Source: Faecalispora anaeroviscerum (lineage in GTDB: Bacteria > Bacillota > Clostridia > Oscillospirales > Acutalibacteraceae). Taken from it: DNA of 64,000 nt. Below, in pieces: positions 46,810 through 54,576 of the stretch. Each line of letters begins with the position of its first letter. The stretch's first letter is position 1. A model generated the notes under the pieces. It searched no databases and was not told the DNA's origin. It saw only the letters and a list, made by a program, of their open reading frames with translations. The position numbers were made by a program, and so were the translations under genes. The stretch is taken from positions 310,001 to 374,000 of the forward strand of contig NZ_CANOOQ010000001.1 in assembly GCF_947568225.1 (NCBI RefSeq). Direction: 5' to 3'.

Positions 46810-46829
46810 AGAGAAAACGTTTTTTCTTT
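46810..46829. promoter_or_regulatory. LacI-type operator 2 (at transcription start)
   Basis: AGAGAAAACGTTTTTTCTTT is a palindrome centred on CG, sharing GAAA(A)CGTTTTT with operator 1. Its position just downstream of the -10 fits repression by blocking initiation. Binding by the adjacent LacI-type protein, or by CcpA at a cre-like site, cannot be told apart from sequence alone. Confidence 0.65.
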
Positions 46830-46857
46830 ACAGCCCAAAGAGAAAGGCGGAGCAAAA

Positions 46858-47976
46858 ATGAAAATCGTTAAGTTTGAATCGTGGTGGGTGAAACGGGATC
46901 AATGCCTGTTTGACGAAAAGAGAAGGGGCGGCGGGAAAATGCCCTGGGACGTTGTTGTAATTAAGCTCACGACCGATACCGGGATTGAAGGAATCGCCAC
47001 CGCTATGGCGGCTCGTTCCGGGCAGGTGACGGAGTCGTACCTTTGTGATACGGTTGCTCCAATGGTTATGGGCCGTTCCCCGTATGAAAGAGAGAAAATC
47101 TTCTATGATTTCTGGAATCTGGACCGTCACGAGGCGTTTTTCCCGGTCTTTCTTCCGGGCTCTGTTGATGTAGCTCTTTGGGACATCTGCGCTAAGGCGG
47201 CTGGTCTTCCTCTGTACCAATACATAGGCGCCTACCGTGAAAGTCTGCCGGTTTACGCGAGCAGTCTCTTTTATGATACGGTTGATGCCTATGTGGATGA
47301 AGCTCTGTATTATCGTGACAAGGGCATTCCGTTTTATAAGGCGCATCCACCCGGCCCCTATGAGTTTGATATGGAAATCCACCAGAAGCTCCGTGAGGCC
47401 GTAGGCCCCGATATGGGCCTGATGAGCGATCCTGTCGGCGAATACAGTTTGGATGAAGCGATCACAGTAGGCCGCCAGCTGGAGAAGCTGAATTACCTGT
47501 GGTTTGAAGAGCCGTTCCGTGATTTTGAGCTTTACAAATATAAAGTCCTCTGCGAAAAGCTGGATATTCCGATTGCCGCAACGGAAACCACGCGTGGCGC
47601 TCACTGGGGCGTGGCGCAGGTGATCAGCCAGCGCGCGGCAGATATTGTGCGTGCCGACGTTTCCTGGAAATGCGGCATTACCGGCACCTTGAAGATCGCC
47701 CACTTGGCAGACAGCTTCGGCTTGCGCTGTGAAGTTCATACCACAACCATGACCTATATGGACATCGTCAATCTGCATGTTTCCTGCGCGATTCGCAACT
47801 GCCGCTTCTTTGAGTATTTTGTGCCGGAAGAGAGCTTCCAGTTCCCGATGAAGGGCAAGCTCCCGATCGACGAGCACGGCATCATCACTGTGCCCAAAAC
47901 ACCGGGCATCGGCGCGGAGCTGGACTGGGAGCTGATCGAAAAGAACTGCGTGTCTTATAAAGTACTGACCTTGTAA
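46858..47976 (+). CDS. enolase-superfamily (mandelate racemase type) sugar acid dehydratase
   Basis: A 372-residue member of the mandelate racemase/muconate lactonising group. The second-strand motif is YKAH (a KxH catalytic pair near residue 161). Metal ligands appear in MSDPVGE, WFEEP and AATET, and an Asp/His dyad is suggested by RADVSWKCGIT and CEVHTTT. This pattern is typical of acid-sugar dehydratases that make 2-keto-3-deoxy acids. The exact substrate cannot be read. It opens a five-gene operon and is preceded by a LacI-type operator. AAAGGCGGAG precedes the ATG. Confidence 0.88.
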   Translation: MKIVKFESWWVKRDQCLFDEKRRGGGKMPWDVVVIKLTTDTGIEGIATAMAARSGQVTESYLCDTVAPMVMGRSPYEREKIFYDFWNLDRHEAFFPVFLPGSVDVALWDICAKAAGLPLYQYIGAYRESLPVYASSLFYDTVDAYVDEALYYRDKGIPFYKAHPPGPYEFDMEIHQKLREAVGPDMGLMSDPVGEYSLDEAITVGRQLEKLNYLWFEEPFRDFELYKYKVLCEKLDIPIAATETTRGAHWGVAQVISQRAADIVRADVSWKCGITGTLKIAHLADSFGLRCEVHTTTMTYMDIVNLHVSCAIRNCRFFEYFVPEESFQFPMKGKLPIDEHGIITVPKTPGIGAELDWELIEKNCVSYKVLTL

Positions 47977-48074
47977 AAAACAGTATCTGCTTCTCCTCTG
48001 CCGAAGGCGGGGGAGAAGACAGCTGTTTTTCCGGGTATTTTTGTTTTAACCAAAATGGGGAAAGGGAGATAAAA

Positions 48075-48845
48075 ATGAGCGAAGAATTTAAGAATATGTT
48101 TTCTCTCAAGGGGGAACGTGCCGTTATTACCGGCGGAGCGACCGGCCTTGGGTTTGCAATGGCCAAGTGTATGGTAGCCGCGGGGGCGGAAGTTGTTCTT
48201 CTGGCCAGAGATACCGAAAAACTTCAAAAAGCCTGCGAAGAGCTGGGCAGCAGCGCAAGCTATTATGCCTATGATGTAACCGATACCGACCGCGCGCAGG
48301 AAATGGCAGACCGCATCGTCAAGGAACACGGTGAAGTGACCATCCTGTGCAACAATGCGGGCAATCACTGCAAAAAGCCCATTGAAGAAATGTCTGTGAA
48401 GGATTTTACCGATGTGCTCAATGTTCACGTGGTTGGTTCCTATGCGTTTACCCGCGCGTTCGTTCCGCATATGAGAAAAAACCAAAAGGGTAGCATCGTC
48501 TTTACGGCGTCCATGACCTCCTTTATCGGAATGCCCTATGTTATGGGCTATGCCGCCGCGAAATCCGCCTTCCTTGGGATGGTTCGGTCGCTGGCCGCCG
48601 AGGTTTCCGCAGATGGCATCCGTGTCAACGCAGTCGCACCCGGCTGGATCGACACGCCCATGTTCCACAAGGCGGTTGACAACGATCCGCCCCGCCAGCA
48701 GAAGATTCTCGGCAGAACGCCGATGAACCGGTTCGGTGACCCGGAGGATATCGGCTGGGCGGTTGTGTACCTTTGCTCTCCCGCCGCAAAATTTGTCAAC
48801 GGCGTTGCGCTCCCGGTGGACGGCGGCGCTCTGATCGGTTTCTAA
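48075..48845 (+). CDS. short-chain dehydrogenase/reductase (sugar acid dehydrogenase)
   Basis: A 256-residue classical SDR. It has cofactor loop TGGATGLGFA (19-28), NNAG (91-94), a catalytic serine in FTASMTSF (S near 141), and YxxxK as YAAAK (about 155-159). The acidic or basic residue after strand two is followed by LLARD, compatible with NADPH or NADH. The length and PVDGGALI ending match SDRs that oxidise 2-keto-3-deoxy sugar acids or gluconate-type substrates. It follows the dehydratase by 98 bases, a gap with no promoter, and precedes the RraA-like gene by 26 bases. Substrate is inferred only from context. Confidence 0.9.
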   Translation: MSEEFKNMFSLKGERAVITGGATGLGFAMAKCMVAAGAEVVLLARDTEKLQKACEELGSSASYYAYDVTDTDRAQEMADRIVKEHGEVTILCNNAGNHCKKPIEEMSVKDFTDVLNVHVVGSYAFTRAFVPHMRKNQKGSIVFTASMTSFIGMPYVMGYAAAKSAFLGMVRSLAAEVSADGIRVNAVAPGWIDTPMFHKAVDNDPPRQQKILGRTPMNRFGDPEDIGWAVVYLCSPAAKFVNGVALPVDGGALIGF

Positions 48846-48871
48846 CAAAGAACAGTTGGGAGGATTTCATC

Positions 48872-49537
48872 ATGGCACAATGGAATAATGATAAAGAACT
48901 GTTTGCGCTCGTCAAGGAGCGCTTGTATACCCCTGTTGTGGGAGATATTCTGGACGGCCTCGGCTGCTACCATCAGTTTCTTCCGCAGAATGTTCGTCCC
49001 CTGCGCGACGACATGAAGCTGGTGGGCCGGGCAATGCCGGTTCTGATGATCGATGTGTACGGTCCGCAGAAAAAGCCGTTCGGCCTTTTGACAGAAGCCC
49101 TCGACCAGCTGGAGGAGGGCGAGATTTATCTTGCCACCGGCGGCACAAAGCGCTGTGCTTATTGGGGCGAGCTGCTTACAGCCACCGCCAGAACCAGAAA
49201 GGCGGCAGGCGCTGTCGTGAACGGCTGGCATCGCGACACCCCGCAGGTGCTTGAACAGAACTGGCCGGTGTTCAGCTGTGGCTGCTACGCGCAGGATTCC
49301 TCCGTAAGAACGCAGGTGGTGGATTTCCGCTGTCCGATCGAATTCGGCGACGTATGGGTTAACCCCGGTGACATCGTGTTCGGCGACATCGACGGCGTGC
49401 TGATCATTCCAAAGAAATACGAAACGGAAGTATTCGAAAAAGCACTGGAAAAAGCGGCGGGGGAAAAGCTGGTCAGAAAAGCGATTGAGGGCGGCATGAC
49501 CGCGACCGCGGCCTTTGCCAAATTCGGCATCTTGTAA
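48872..49537 (+). CDS. RraA-like family protein, probable aldolase/decarboxylase
   Basis: A 221-residue member of the RraA/HMG-aldolase fold. The motif AYWGELLTATARTRKAAGAVVNGWHRDT (about 116-143) carries the conserved Gly-Glu-Leu loop and the Arg-Asp pair that bind pyruvate and the divalent metal in 4-hydroxy-4-methyl-2-oxoglutarate aldolases. Members in catabolic operons cleave or decarboxylate 2-keto acids; RNase E-inhibitor RraA shares the fold, but that role is unlikely here. ATG 48872 follows GGGAGGA. Within the operon it is the best candidate for the carbon-carbon cleavage step. Confidence 0.82.
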   Translation: MAQWNNDKELFALVKERLYTPVVGDILDGLGCYHQFLPQNVRPLRDDMKLVGRAMPVLMIDVYGPQKKPFGLLTEALDQLEEGEIYLATGGTKRCAYWGELLTATARTRKAAGAVVNGWHRDTPQVLEQNWPVFSCGCYAQDSSVRTQVVDFRCPIEFGDVWVNPGDIVFGDIDGVLIIPKKYETEVFEKALEKAAGEKLVRKAIEGGMTATAAFAKFGIL

Positions 49538-49551
49538 AGGGGGCCGAGGGT

Positions 49552-49884
49552 ATGACCGAGCAGGCCGTTTTCCAGATCGAGAAAGCAGATAATGTGGCCA
49601 CTGCACTTGAGGCTCTTGTTCCGGGCAATGCTGCCGCCCACGGCGACCCGTCCCAGCAGAGCGTTGTCGTTGCCGAGGAGATACCGGCCGGGCACAAGCT
49701 TGCGCTTCGCAATATTGCACCGGGCGAGAACATCGTAAAATACGGTGTAGTGATCGGGTGTGCCACTAAGGAGATCAAAACGGGGCAGTGGGTACACCTG
49801 CACAATATGAAGAGTCTGTATGACGCAAGATCGTCGAGCCTGGACGTTGTAACCGGTGCGCCGACGGATACGCACTATGATTAA
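49552..49884 (+). CDS. UxaA-type dehydratase, small SAF-domain subunit
   Basis: A 110-residue protein equal to the N-terminal SAF domain of altronate/galactarate dehydratases. DNVATALEALVPG and EIPAGHKLALRNIAPGENIVKYGVVIG (about 42-68), then the invariant IKTGQWVHLHN, show the fold. In Escherichia UxaA the domain is fused to the large part; here it is a separate gene 15 bases upstream of the large subunit, as in two-subunit enzymes of this family. It probably helps bind the iron or substrate. It cannot act alone. Confidence 0.87.
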   Translation: MTEQAVFQIEKADNVATALEALVPGNAAAHGDPSQQSVVVAEEIPAGHKLALRNIAPGENIVKYGVVIGCATKEIKTGQWVHLHNMKSLYDARSSSLDVVTGAPTDTHYD

Positions 49885-49899
49885 CGTGGAGAAGCAGAG

Positions 49900-51117
49900 A
49901 TGAAAGAGTTTCAGAATGTATGTTGGCAAGGCTATCTTCGCCAGGACGGCAGGAAGGGCATTCGCAATAAGCTGCTGGTCGTTTACACAGTGGAATGCTC
50001 GTCGCATGTTGCGAAAGAGATCGCCCGCCGAATCGACAACAGCGATGTGGATGTCGTCGGCTTTGACGGCTGCTGCGACAACGAATACGCAGTGCGGCTG
50101 TTGCTGGCACTGATCCGCCACCCGAACGTGGGGGGCGTGCTGGCCGTCGGCCTTGGCTGCGAGTATGTGCAGCCGAAGTACCTGGCAGAAAAAGCACAGG
50201 AAGCCGGGAAGCCGGCGCAGTGGTTTTTTGTGCAGGAGCATGGCGGCACTGAGCCCTCTATCGAATATGGTTTGCAGCAGGCGCGACTTTTGCTCGAAGA
50301 GCTGAAACAAACGCCTGTTGCTCCAATGGGCTTTTCCGACCTGATTGTCGGCGCGGAATGCGGCGGTTCCGATTATACCTCCGGCTTGGCTGGAAATGTG
50401 GTGGTCGGGCGCTTTTACGATAAGCTGGTTGATCTGGGCGGTACCGCTATTTTCGAAGAAATTGTGGAAGCGGTAGGGCTGAAAGATCTTCTGGTGCAGC
50501 GTGCCGCAGACGACTGCGCTCGGGAGCAGCTGGCCTTTACCTATGATAAGGCACTGGAATACTGTAAATCGGTGCGTCAATATTCCGTTTCTCCCGGGAA
50601 TTTCGCCGGTGGACTTTCCTCCATTGAAGAGAAGAGCATGGGTGCCGTGATTAAAAGCGGCAGCCGTCCTATCAGCGGCGTAATCAAGGTCTCCCAGTCT
50701 CCGCCGAGGAATGGCCTTTGGCTGCTCGACAGCACGCCAGACCCGTACTGGATGGGGTTTGGTTACACGAACCCCAACGATAACGAGGGACTTATGGATT
50801 TGATTTCATGCGGCTGTCAGCTGGTGTTTCTGGTGACCGGCCGCGGGAACATCGTCGGCAGTGCGGTGGCTCCGGTTTATAAAATCACTGGGAACAGCAC
50901 CACGTTCCACCGCATGAGCGGAGACATGGATTTTAACGCCGGGCCAGCGCTGAGTGGCGAAGCTACTTTGGAGCAGCTGTGTGAAACTTTGTGCGACGAG
51001 GTAATTCGAATCTGTTCCGGTGAGCCGACCAACGCCGAGCGCCTCGGCCATAAGGAGTATTTCGTTCCGTATAAGTACCAGGAAAAAGAGGTTGCAATCA
51101 AAAAGAAATGTGAATAG
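49900..51117 (+). CDS. UxaA-type dehydratase, large catalytic subunit
   Basis: A 405-residue protein matching the C-terminal part of altronate/galactarate dehydratase. It starts GYLRQDGRKGIRNKLLVVYTVECS, has conserved cysteines in GFDGCCDNE and GLGCEYVQ, and the signature GAECGGSDYTSGLAGNVVVG (about 149-168). The family includes altronate, galactarate and sulfolactate lyases that depend on iron. It closes the operon, with the small subunit directly upstream. A second dehydratase in the same operon as an enolase-type dehydratase is notable. The true substrate is unknown. Confidence 0.88.
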   Translation: MKEFQNVCWQGYLRQDGRKGIRNKLLVVYTVECSSHVAKEIARRIDNSDVDVVGFDGCCDNEYAVRLLLALIRHPNVGGVLAVGLGCEYVQPKYLAEKAQEAGKPAQWFFVQEHGGTEPSIEYGLQQARLLLEELKQTPVAPMGFSDLIVGAECGGSDYTSGLAGNVVVGRFYDKLVDLGGTAIFEEIVEAVGLKDLLVQRAADDCAREQLAFTYDKALEYCKSVRQYSVSPGNFAGGLSSIEEKSMGAVIKSGSRPISGVIKVSQSPPRNGLWLLDSTPDPYWMGFGYTNPNDNEGLMDLISCGCQLVFLVTGRGNIVGSAVAPVYKITGNSTTFHRMSGDMDFNAGPALSGEATLEQLCETLCDEVIRICSGEPTNAERLGHKEYFVPYKYQEKEVAIKKKCE

Positions 51118-51242
51118 CATTTCCCGGACCGCCGAAGCGTCGCGCAACAGTAAAATTATTTCATTATTTTGCTGACTGCGCCGGCCGCACCCTGCAAATA
51201 TCAGTCACATACTAAAAGTCTGTGACTCCCTTTGCAGCACTT

Positions 51243-51280
51243 GCCGCCTGAGACTTTCGGCGGTTTGTTATTTTGTTTGC
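51243..51280 (+). terminator. probable terminator of the sugar-acid enzyme operon
   Basis: GCCGCC and GGCGG form a short stem around TGAGACTTTC, followed by TTTGTTATTTTGTTT about 130 bases after the last stop. Confidence 0.55.
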
Positions 51281-51345
51281 AACCTGAGAAATGCGAATGG
51301 CATTTCCTCGATCATTGCAGACCTAAGTGAAAATTTTATATTTAT

Positions 51346-51374
51346 TTGACAAATCATATTAAAGTTTTTATAAT
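51346..51374 (+). promoter_or_regulatory. sigma-A promoter of the lipoprotein-YesM-YesN unit
   Basis: Perfect TTGACA (51346-51351) and TATAAT (51369-51374) with a 17-base spacer, 37 bases before the GTG start. Confidence 0.75.
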
Positions 51375-51411
51375 TAAGTTGTGCAAAGTTTTGAGTCAGG
51401 GGGATGTCGGT

Positions 51412-52746
51412 GTGAGAAAAACGGCAGATAAAGCGGCATGCTTGCTCCTTTCGACGGTTTTGTTCCTGCTCGCGGGCTGCGCCGGACCGGCCGCTGCTCC
51501 ACTGAATGAGAGTACGGCGAGCGGCCCTCCTGAAACGACCGTAAAGTTCTGGACATACTGTACTACACCGGAGCGCGATCAGGATTTTATTCGCTTTCAG
51601 CAGATCCTGAAGGAGAAGCATCCCGAAATCACCTTGGATTACCTGGGAATTCCGGGGGATATCCCGACCTTTATGCAAAAGCTCGATGTTGCGGTTGCGT
51701 CAGATACCGCGCCGGATTTTACAGACTTTTATGATTCCAAATACATAAAGAGCGGTTTTTACGAACCGCTCGACGCTTTTTATGACCGATGGAGTGAGAA
51801 GGCTTCGCTGAATGCCGACGCTGTTCTTCAGGCGCGGGAATACGACCCGAAGCAGCACCTGCTGTATACGCTTCCGTTTTCAATGCAGCCGTGGGGTATG
51901 TGGGTGCGCACCGATCTGCTGCAGTCGGTGGGGCTGGGGGTTCCGCAGACTTGGGATGAATTTTTTACTGCGGTGCAGAAGCTGACAAACCGGGAAAACG
52001 ATCAATACGGCATTGCACTGCGCGGTGGCCCAGGCAGCAGCAATACGCTCGAAGCTCTGATGTACGCTTACTCGGGGATGACCGACTATTTCGACAAAAA
52101 CGGCAAATGCACCATCAACTCCCCCAAGCATGTGGAATTTGTGGAGCGGTATCTAGGTCTTTATAACCGGTATTCGGCACAGGACGATCTGGTGAAGGGC
52201 TGGACGCAGCTGACGGCTTCCTTCCAGGCGGGAAAAGCGGGTATCATCTTTCACAATTTCGGCTCGGGCACGTCGATTACCTCCGCTTTTTATGGCGATC
52301 AGTCCCGGTATCAGGCGGCACAGTTTCCCCGGGCGGTTGACGGAGATCAAATGCGGTTTGTATCGATGCGGTCTGTCAGTATGAATTCCAAATCCGATGT
52401 AAAAGAGGCAGCTTTTCAGGCAATGACGGTCTATTGCAGTGAAGCGGTGCAGGTACCGCGCTGCAAAACACAGGGTGAGGTTCCGGTATGTGTGGGAGCG
52501 GCGTCAAGTTCGGATGATCTCAACCACTCCTACCTGAAACTGGCGGAGCAGATTGTTTCGGGGAAAGACGGTTCCTCGCAAATTCAGGTTCCGGTTTATT
52601 TGCCGCAGTACACCGAGATTCAGTCTGAGGTCGAGCCAATGATTCAAAAGGTAATGACAGGCGGCATGTCGCCCAAGGACATGCTGAATCAGTGGGCAAA
52701 GCTACTGGAAAACGCGAAAAAAAAGTTCGACAGCTCGCAGGGATAA
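51412..52746 (+). CDS. solute-binding lipoprotein linked to a two-component system
   Basis: A 444-residue family 1 extracellular binding protein with lipobox LAGC (lipidated Cys23). It then has a Pro/Ala/Ser linker, TTVKFWTYCTTPERDQDFIRFQ, and FQAGKAGIIFHNFGSGTS near residue 268, the family's ligand-lobe motif. The GTG at 51412 with GGGGG upstream was chosen; an ATG at 51346 would overlap the promoter. No permease or ATPase is adjacent. Instead a YesM kinase follows 36 bases later, so the protein may present its ligand to the sensor or feed the transporter at 42.0-45.2 kb. Both roles are inference. Confidence 0.88.
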   Translation: MRKTADKAACLLLSTVLFLLAGCAGPAAAPLNESTASGPPETTVKFWTYCTTPERDQDFIRFQQILKEKHPEITLDYLGIPGDIPTFMQKLDVAVASDTAPDFTDFYDSKYIKSGFYEPLDAFYDRWSEKASLNADAVLQAREYDPKQHLLYTLPFSMQPWGMWVRTDLLQSVGLGVPQTWDEFFTAVQKLTNRENDQYGIALRGGPGSSNTLEALMYAYSGMTDYFDKNGKCTINSPKHVEFVERYLGLYNRYSAQDDLVKGWTQLTASFQAGKAGIIFHNFGSGTSITSAFYGDQSRYQAAQFPRAVDGDQMRFVSMRSVSMNSKSDVKEAAFQAMTVYCSEAVQVPRCKTQGEVPVCVGAASSSDDLNHSYLKLAEQIVSGKDGSSQIQVPVYLPQYTEIQSEVEPMIQKVMTGGMSPKDMLNQWAKLLENAKKKFDSSQG

Positions 52747-52782
52747 TGGTATTCTACGATTTTCGTTAAGGGGCGCAAGGTC

Positions 52783-54576
52783 TTGAAAAAAGTATTTCAA
52801 AAGCCGATTAAAAAGCAGATCATGCTCCTTTTTCTTCCGGTGGTAATGGCCGCTGTGCTGATCATCGGATTATTCGCGTATTTCTTTGAAACTAACAATA
52901 TTAAAAAGAATGCGTCCTTTCTCACGCAGAGCATGGTAAGCCAGATTTCGATTTTGCTAAATGATAAAATGATGACCGTACTGACGCAGATGATCAATCT
53001 TTCGGGCAGTCCGGCAGTCAGTACCCTTTTGCTCAGCGAAAGCTCTGCGGAGGAGGATTTTAACAGCCTGATGACCTGTTACAACAGTATGGAAGAGATT
53101 TACCGCAATTACGATCAGATGATCGATTCGCTGTATTTCTGCAATAACCGCGGGGTAGAGGTAAAGTATTTTGTCAGCGATGTGCCGAAGCATATTGGCC
53201 TTTCACTGAATCAGTGGATGAAAAAACACAATGATTCTTCGCAAGGTGTGTATTGGCTGAACGATCACCGGGATGATGTGTTTCAGACAACGACGCCGCA
53301 TAAGGTGATCTCGGTCTTCCGAATCATCGGTTCCGCGCAGTCCGCTTCCAGCGGGATTATGTTGTTCAATTTAAACAGCAGCTATTTTTCGGGCATTCTC
53401 GACAACGTCCATGTATCTGAAAACGGATACATGATGCTCATCAGCAAGGACGGTACACTGCAGTCCGCTTCCATGCAGAACCAGTACTGCCTGACGCTTT
53501 CGGCTGTGGAAAAGCTAAAAGATCATTTCGACTCCAGCGGCAGCATGGTGCTGCGAAGCGTAACGAATCAGCGGATGATCGTTACATATCAGAATGTGGA
53601 GGCAAACGGCTGGATTGTGGCGGCGGTGATGCCGGAGAGTGACCTGTTAAGCAGCGCGGGGGAATTCAAATACATCTTGCTGGTGCTTGTTCTGGCTCTC
53701 ATTCTGATTGTAATCTGGCTTTCGAACGTGCTGGCCAAGAGCATTTCAAAGCCAATCGAATATCTTTCTGATCAGGTAATTAAATTTGATAACGGAGATA
53801 TGAACGTCAGCTTTCAGGTGGACGCCGGCAACGAGATCGGCGTTTTAGCGCATGGTCTTTCCTATTTAAAAATTGCCGTTACAGAGCTTTTGGCGCAGGT
53901 GCGCCGCGAGCAGGAGCAGAAAACAAAAATGCAGCTTCTGGCCCTGCAGGAGCAGATCAAGCCCCATTTTCTGTATAACACGATCGGTTCCATCCGCCAG
54001 CTGGTCAATATGAGAAACAACCGGATGGCGAGCGATATGTGCGTGGAGCTGGCGCGTTTTTACCGGCTGGGCATCAGCGGCGGCAAAGACATCGTTACCC
54101 TCAAAGAAGAGCTGGAACATGTGGCGAGCTATCTGGAAATTCAGAAAATGCGCTACGGCGACGACTTTGAATATGAAATCGACGTAAAGGAAGAGCTTCA
54201 GTCCATCCAGATCCTCAAGCTGAGTCTTCAGCCCCTCGTAGAAAACGCCATTTACCACGGGATCAAAACGAAGGACGGCATTGGTATGATTCTGGTCAGC
54301 GGAGAAAAGCAGGAGGGCAGGGTTGTTCTGACAGTTTACGATGATGGTGTGGGAATGGACAGCCGTCAGCTTGAAGATCTGCGCAGCACATTAAAGCTGC
54401 CGCCTGAGGTAAATCATACCAAATATTTTGGACTTCGGAATGTTAACACCCGGCTGAAGCTTTACTTTAGTCAGCAGTCAGGAATAGAAATTGAAAGTGT
54501 TCAGGGCGTTTATACACAGGTGAGCTTAGTGATTCCGCTTACCGATTCGGGGGAGGAGAAAACATTTCGTGCATAA
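52783..54576 (+). CDS. YesM-family sensor histidine kinase
   Basis: A 597-residue membrane kinase. Helix 1 lies at about 12-32, an extracellular Cache-like sensing domain at about 33-290, helix 2 at about 295-315, then a HAMP segment (AKSISKPIEYLSDQVIKFDNG). The His-kinase motif is QEQIKPHFLYNTI (phospho-acceptor H395), followed by the HATPase domain with PLVENAIYHGI and DDGVGMD. The TTG start is preceded by AAGG. It overlaps the response-regulator gene by eight bases. Kinases of this class sense sugars or other external signals, often with lipoprotein help. Confidence 0.92.
   Translation: MKKVFQKPIKKQIMLLFLPVVMAAVLIIGLFAYFFETNNIKKNASFLTQSMVSQISILLNDKMMTVLTQMINLSGSPAVSTLLLSESSAEEDFNSLMTCYNSMEEIYRNYDQMIDSLYFCNNRGVEVKYFVSDVPKHIGLSLNQWMKKHNDSSQGVYWLNDHRDDVFQTTTPHKVISVFRIIGSAQSASSGIMLFNLNSSYFSGILDNVHVSENGYMMLISKDGTLQSASMQNQYCLTLSAVEKLKDHFDSSGSMVLRSVTNQRMIVTYQNVEANGWIVAAVMPESDLLSSAGEFKYILLVLVLALILIVIWLSNVLAKSISKPIEYLSDQVIKFDNGDMNVSFQVDAGNEIGVLAHGLSYLKIAVTELLAQVRREQEQKTKMQLLALQEQIKPHFLYNTIGSIRQLVNMRNNRMASDMCVELARFYRLGISGGKDIVTLKEELEHVASYLEIQKMRYGDDFEYEIDVKEELQSIQILKLSLQPLVENAIYHGIKTKDGIGMILVSGEKQEGRVVLTVYDDGVGMDSRQLEDLRSTLKLPPEVNHTKYFGLRNVNTRLKLYFSQQSGIEIESVQGVYTQVSLVIPLTDSGEEKTFRA

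Noticed and set aside
46828..48848. Long antisense frames opposite the dehydratase and SDR genes
   Set aside because: These are shadows caused by codon bias; the plus-strand enzymes have complete catalytic motifs and good starts.
49285..50580. 431-codon antisense frame opposite the UxaA genes
   Set aside because: It overlaps three real genes with clear families and spans their boundaries; the protein is not recognisable.
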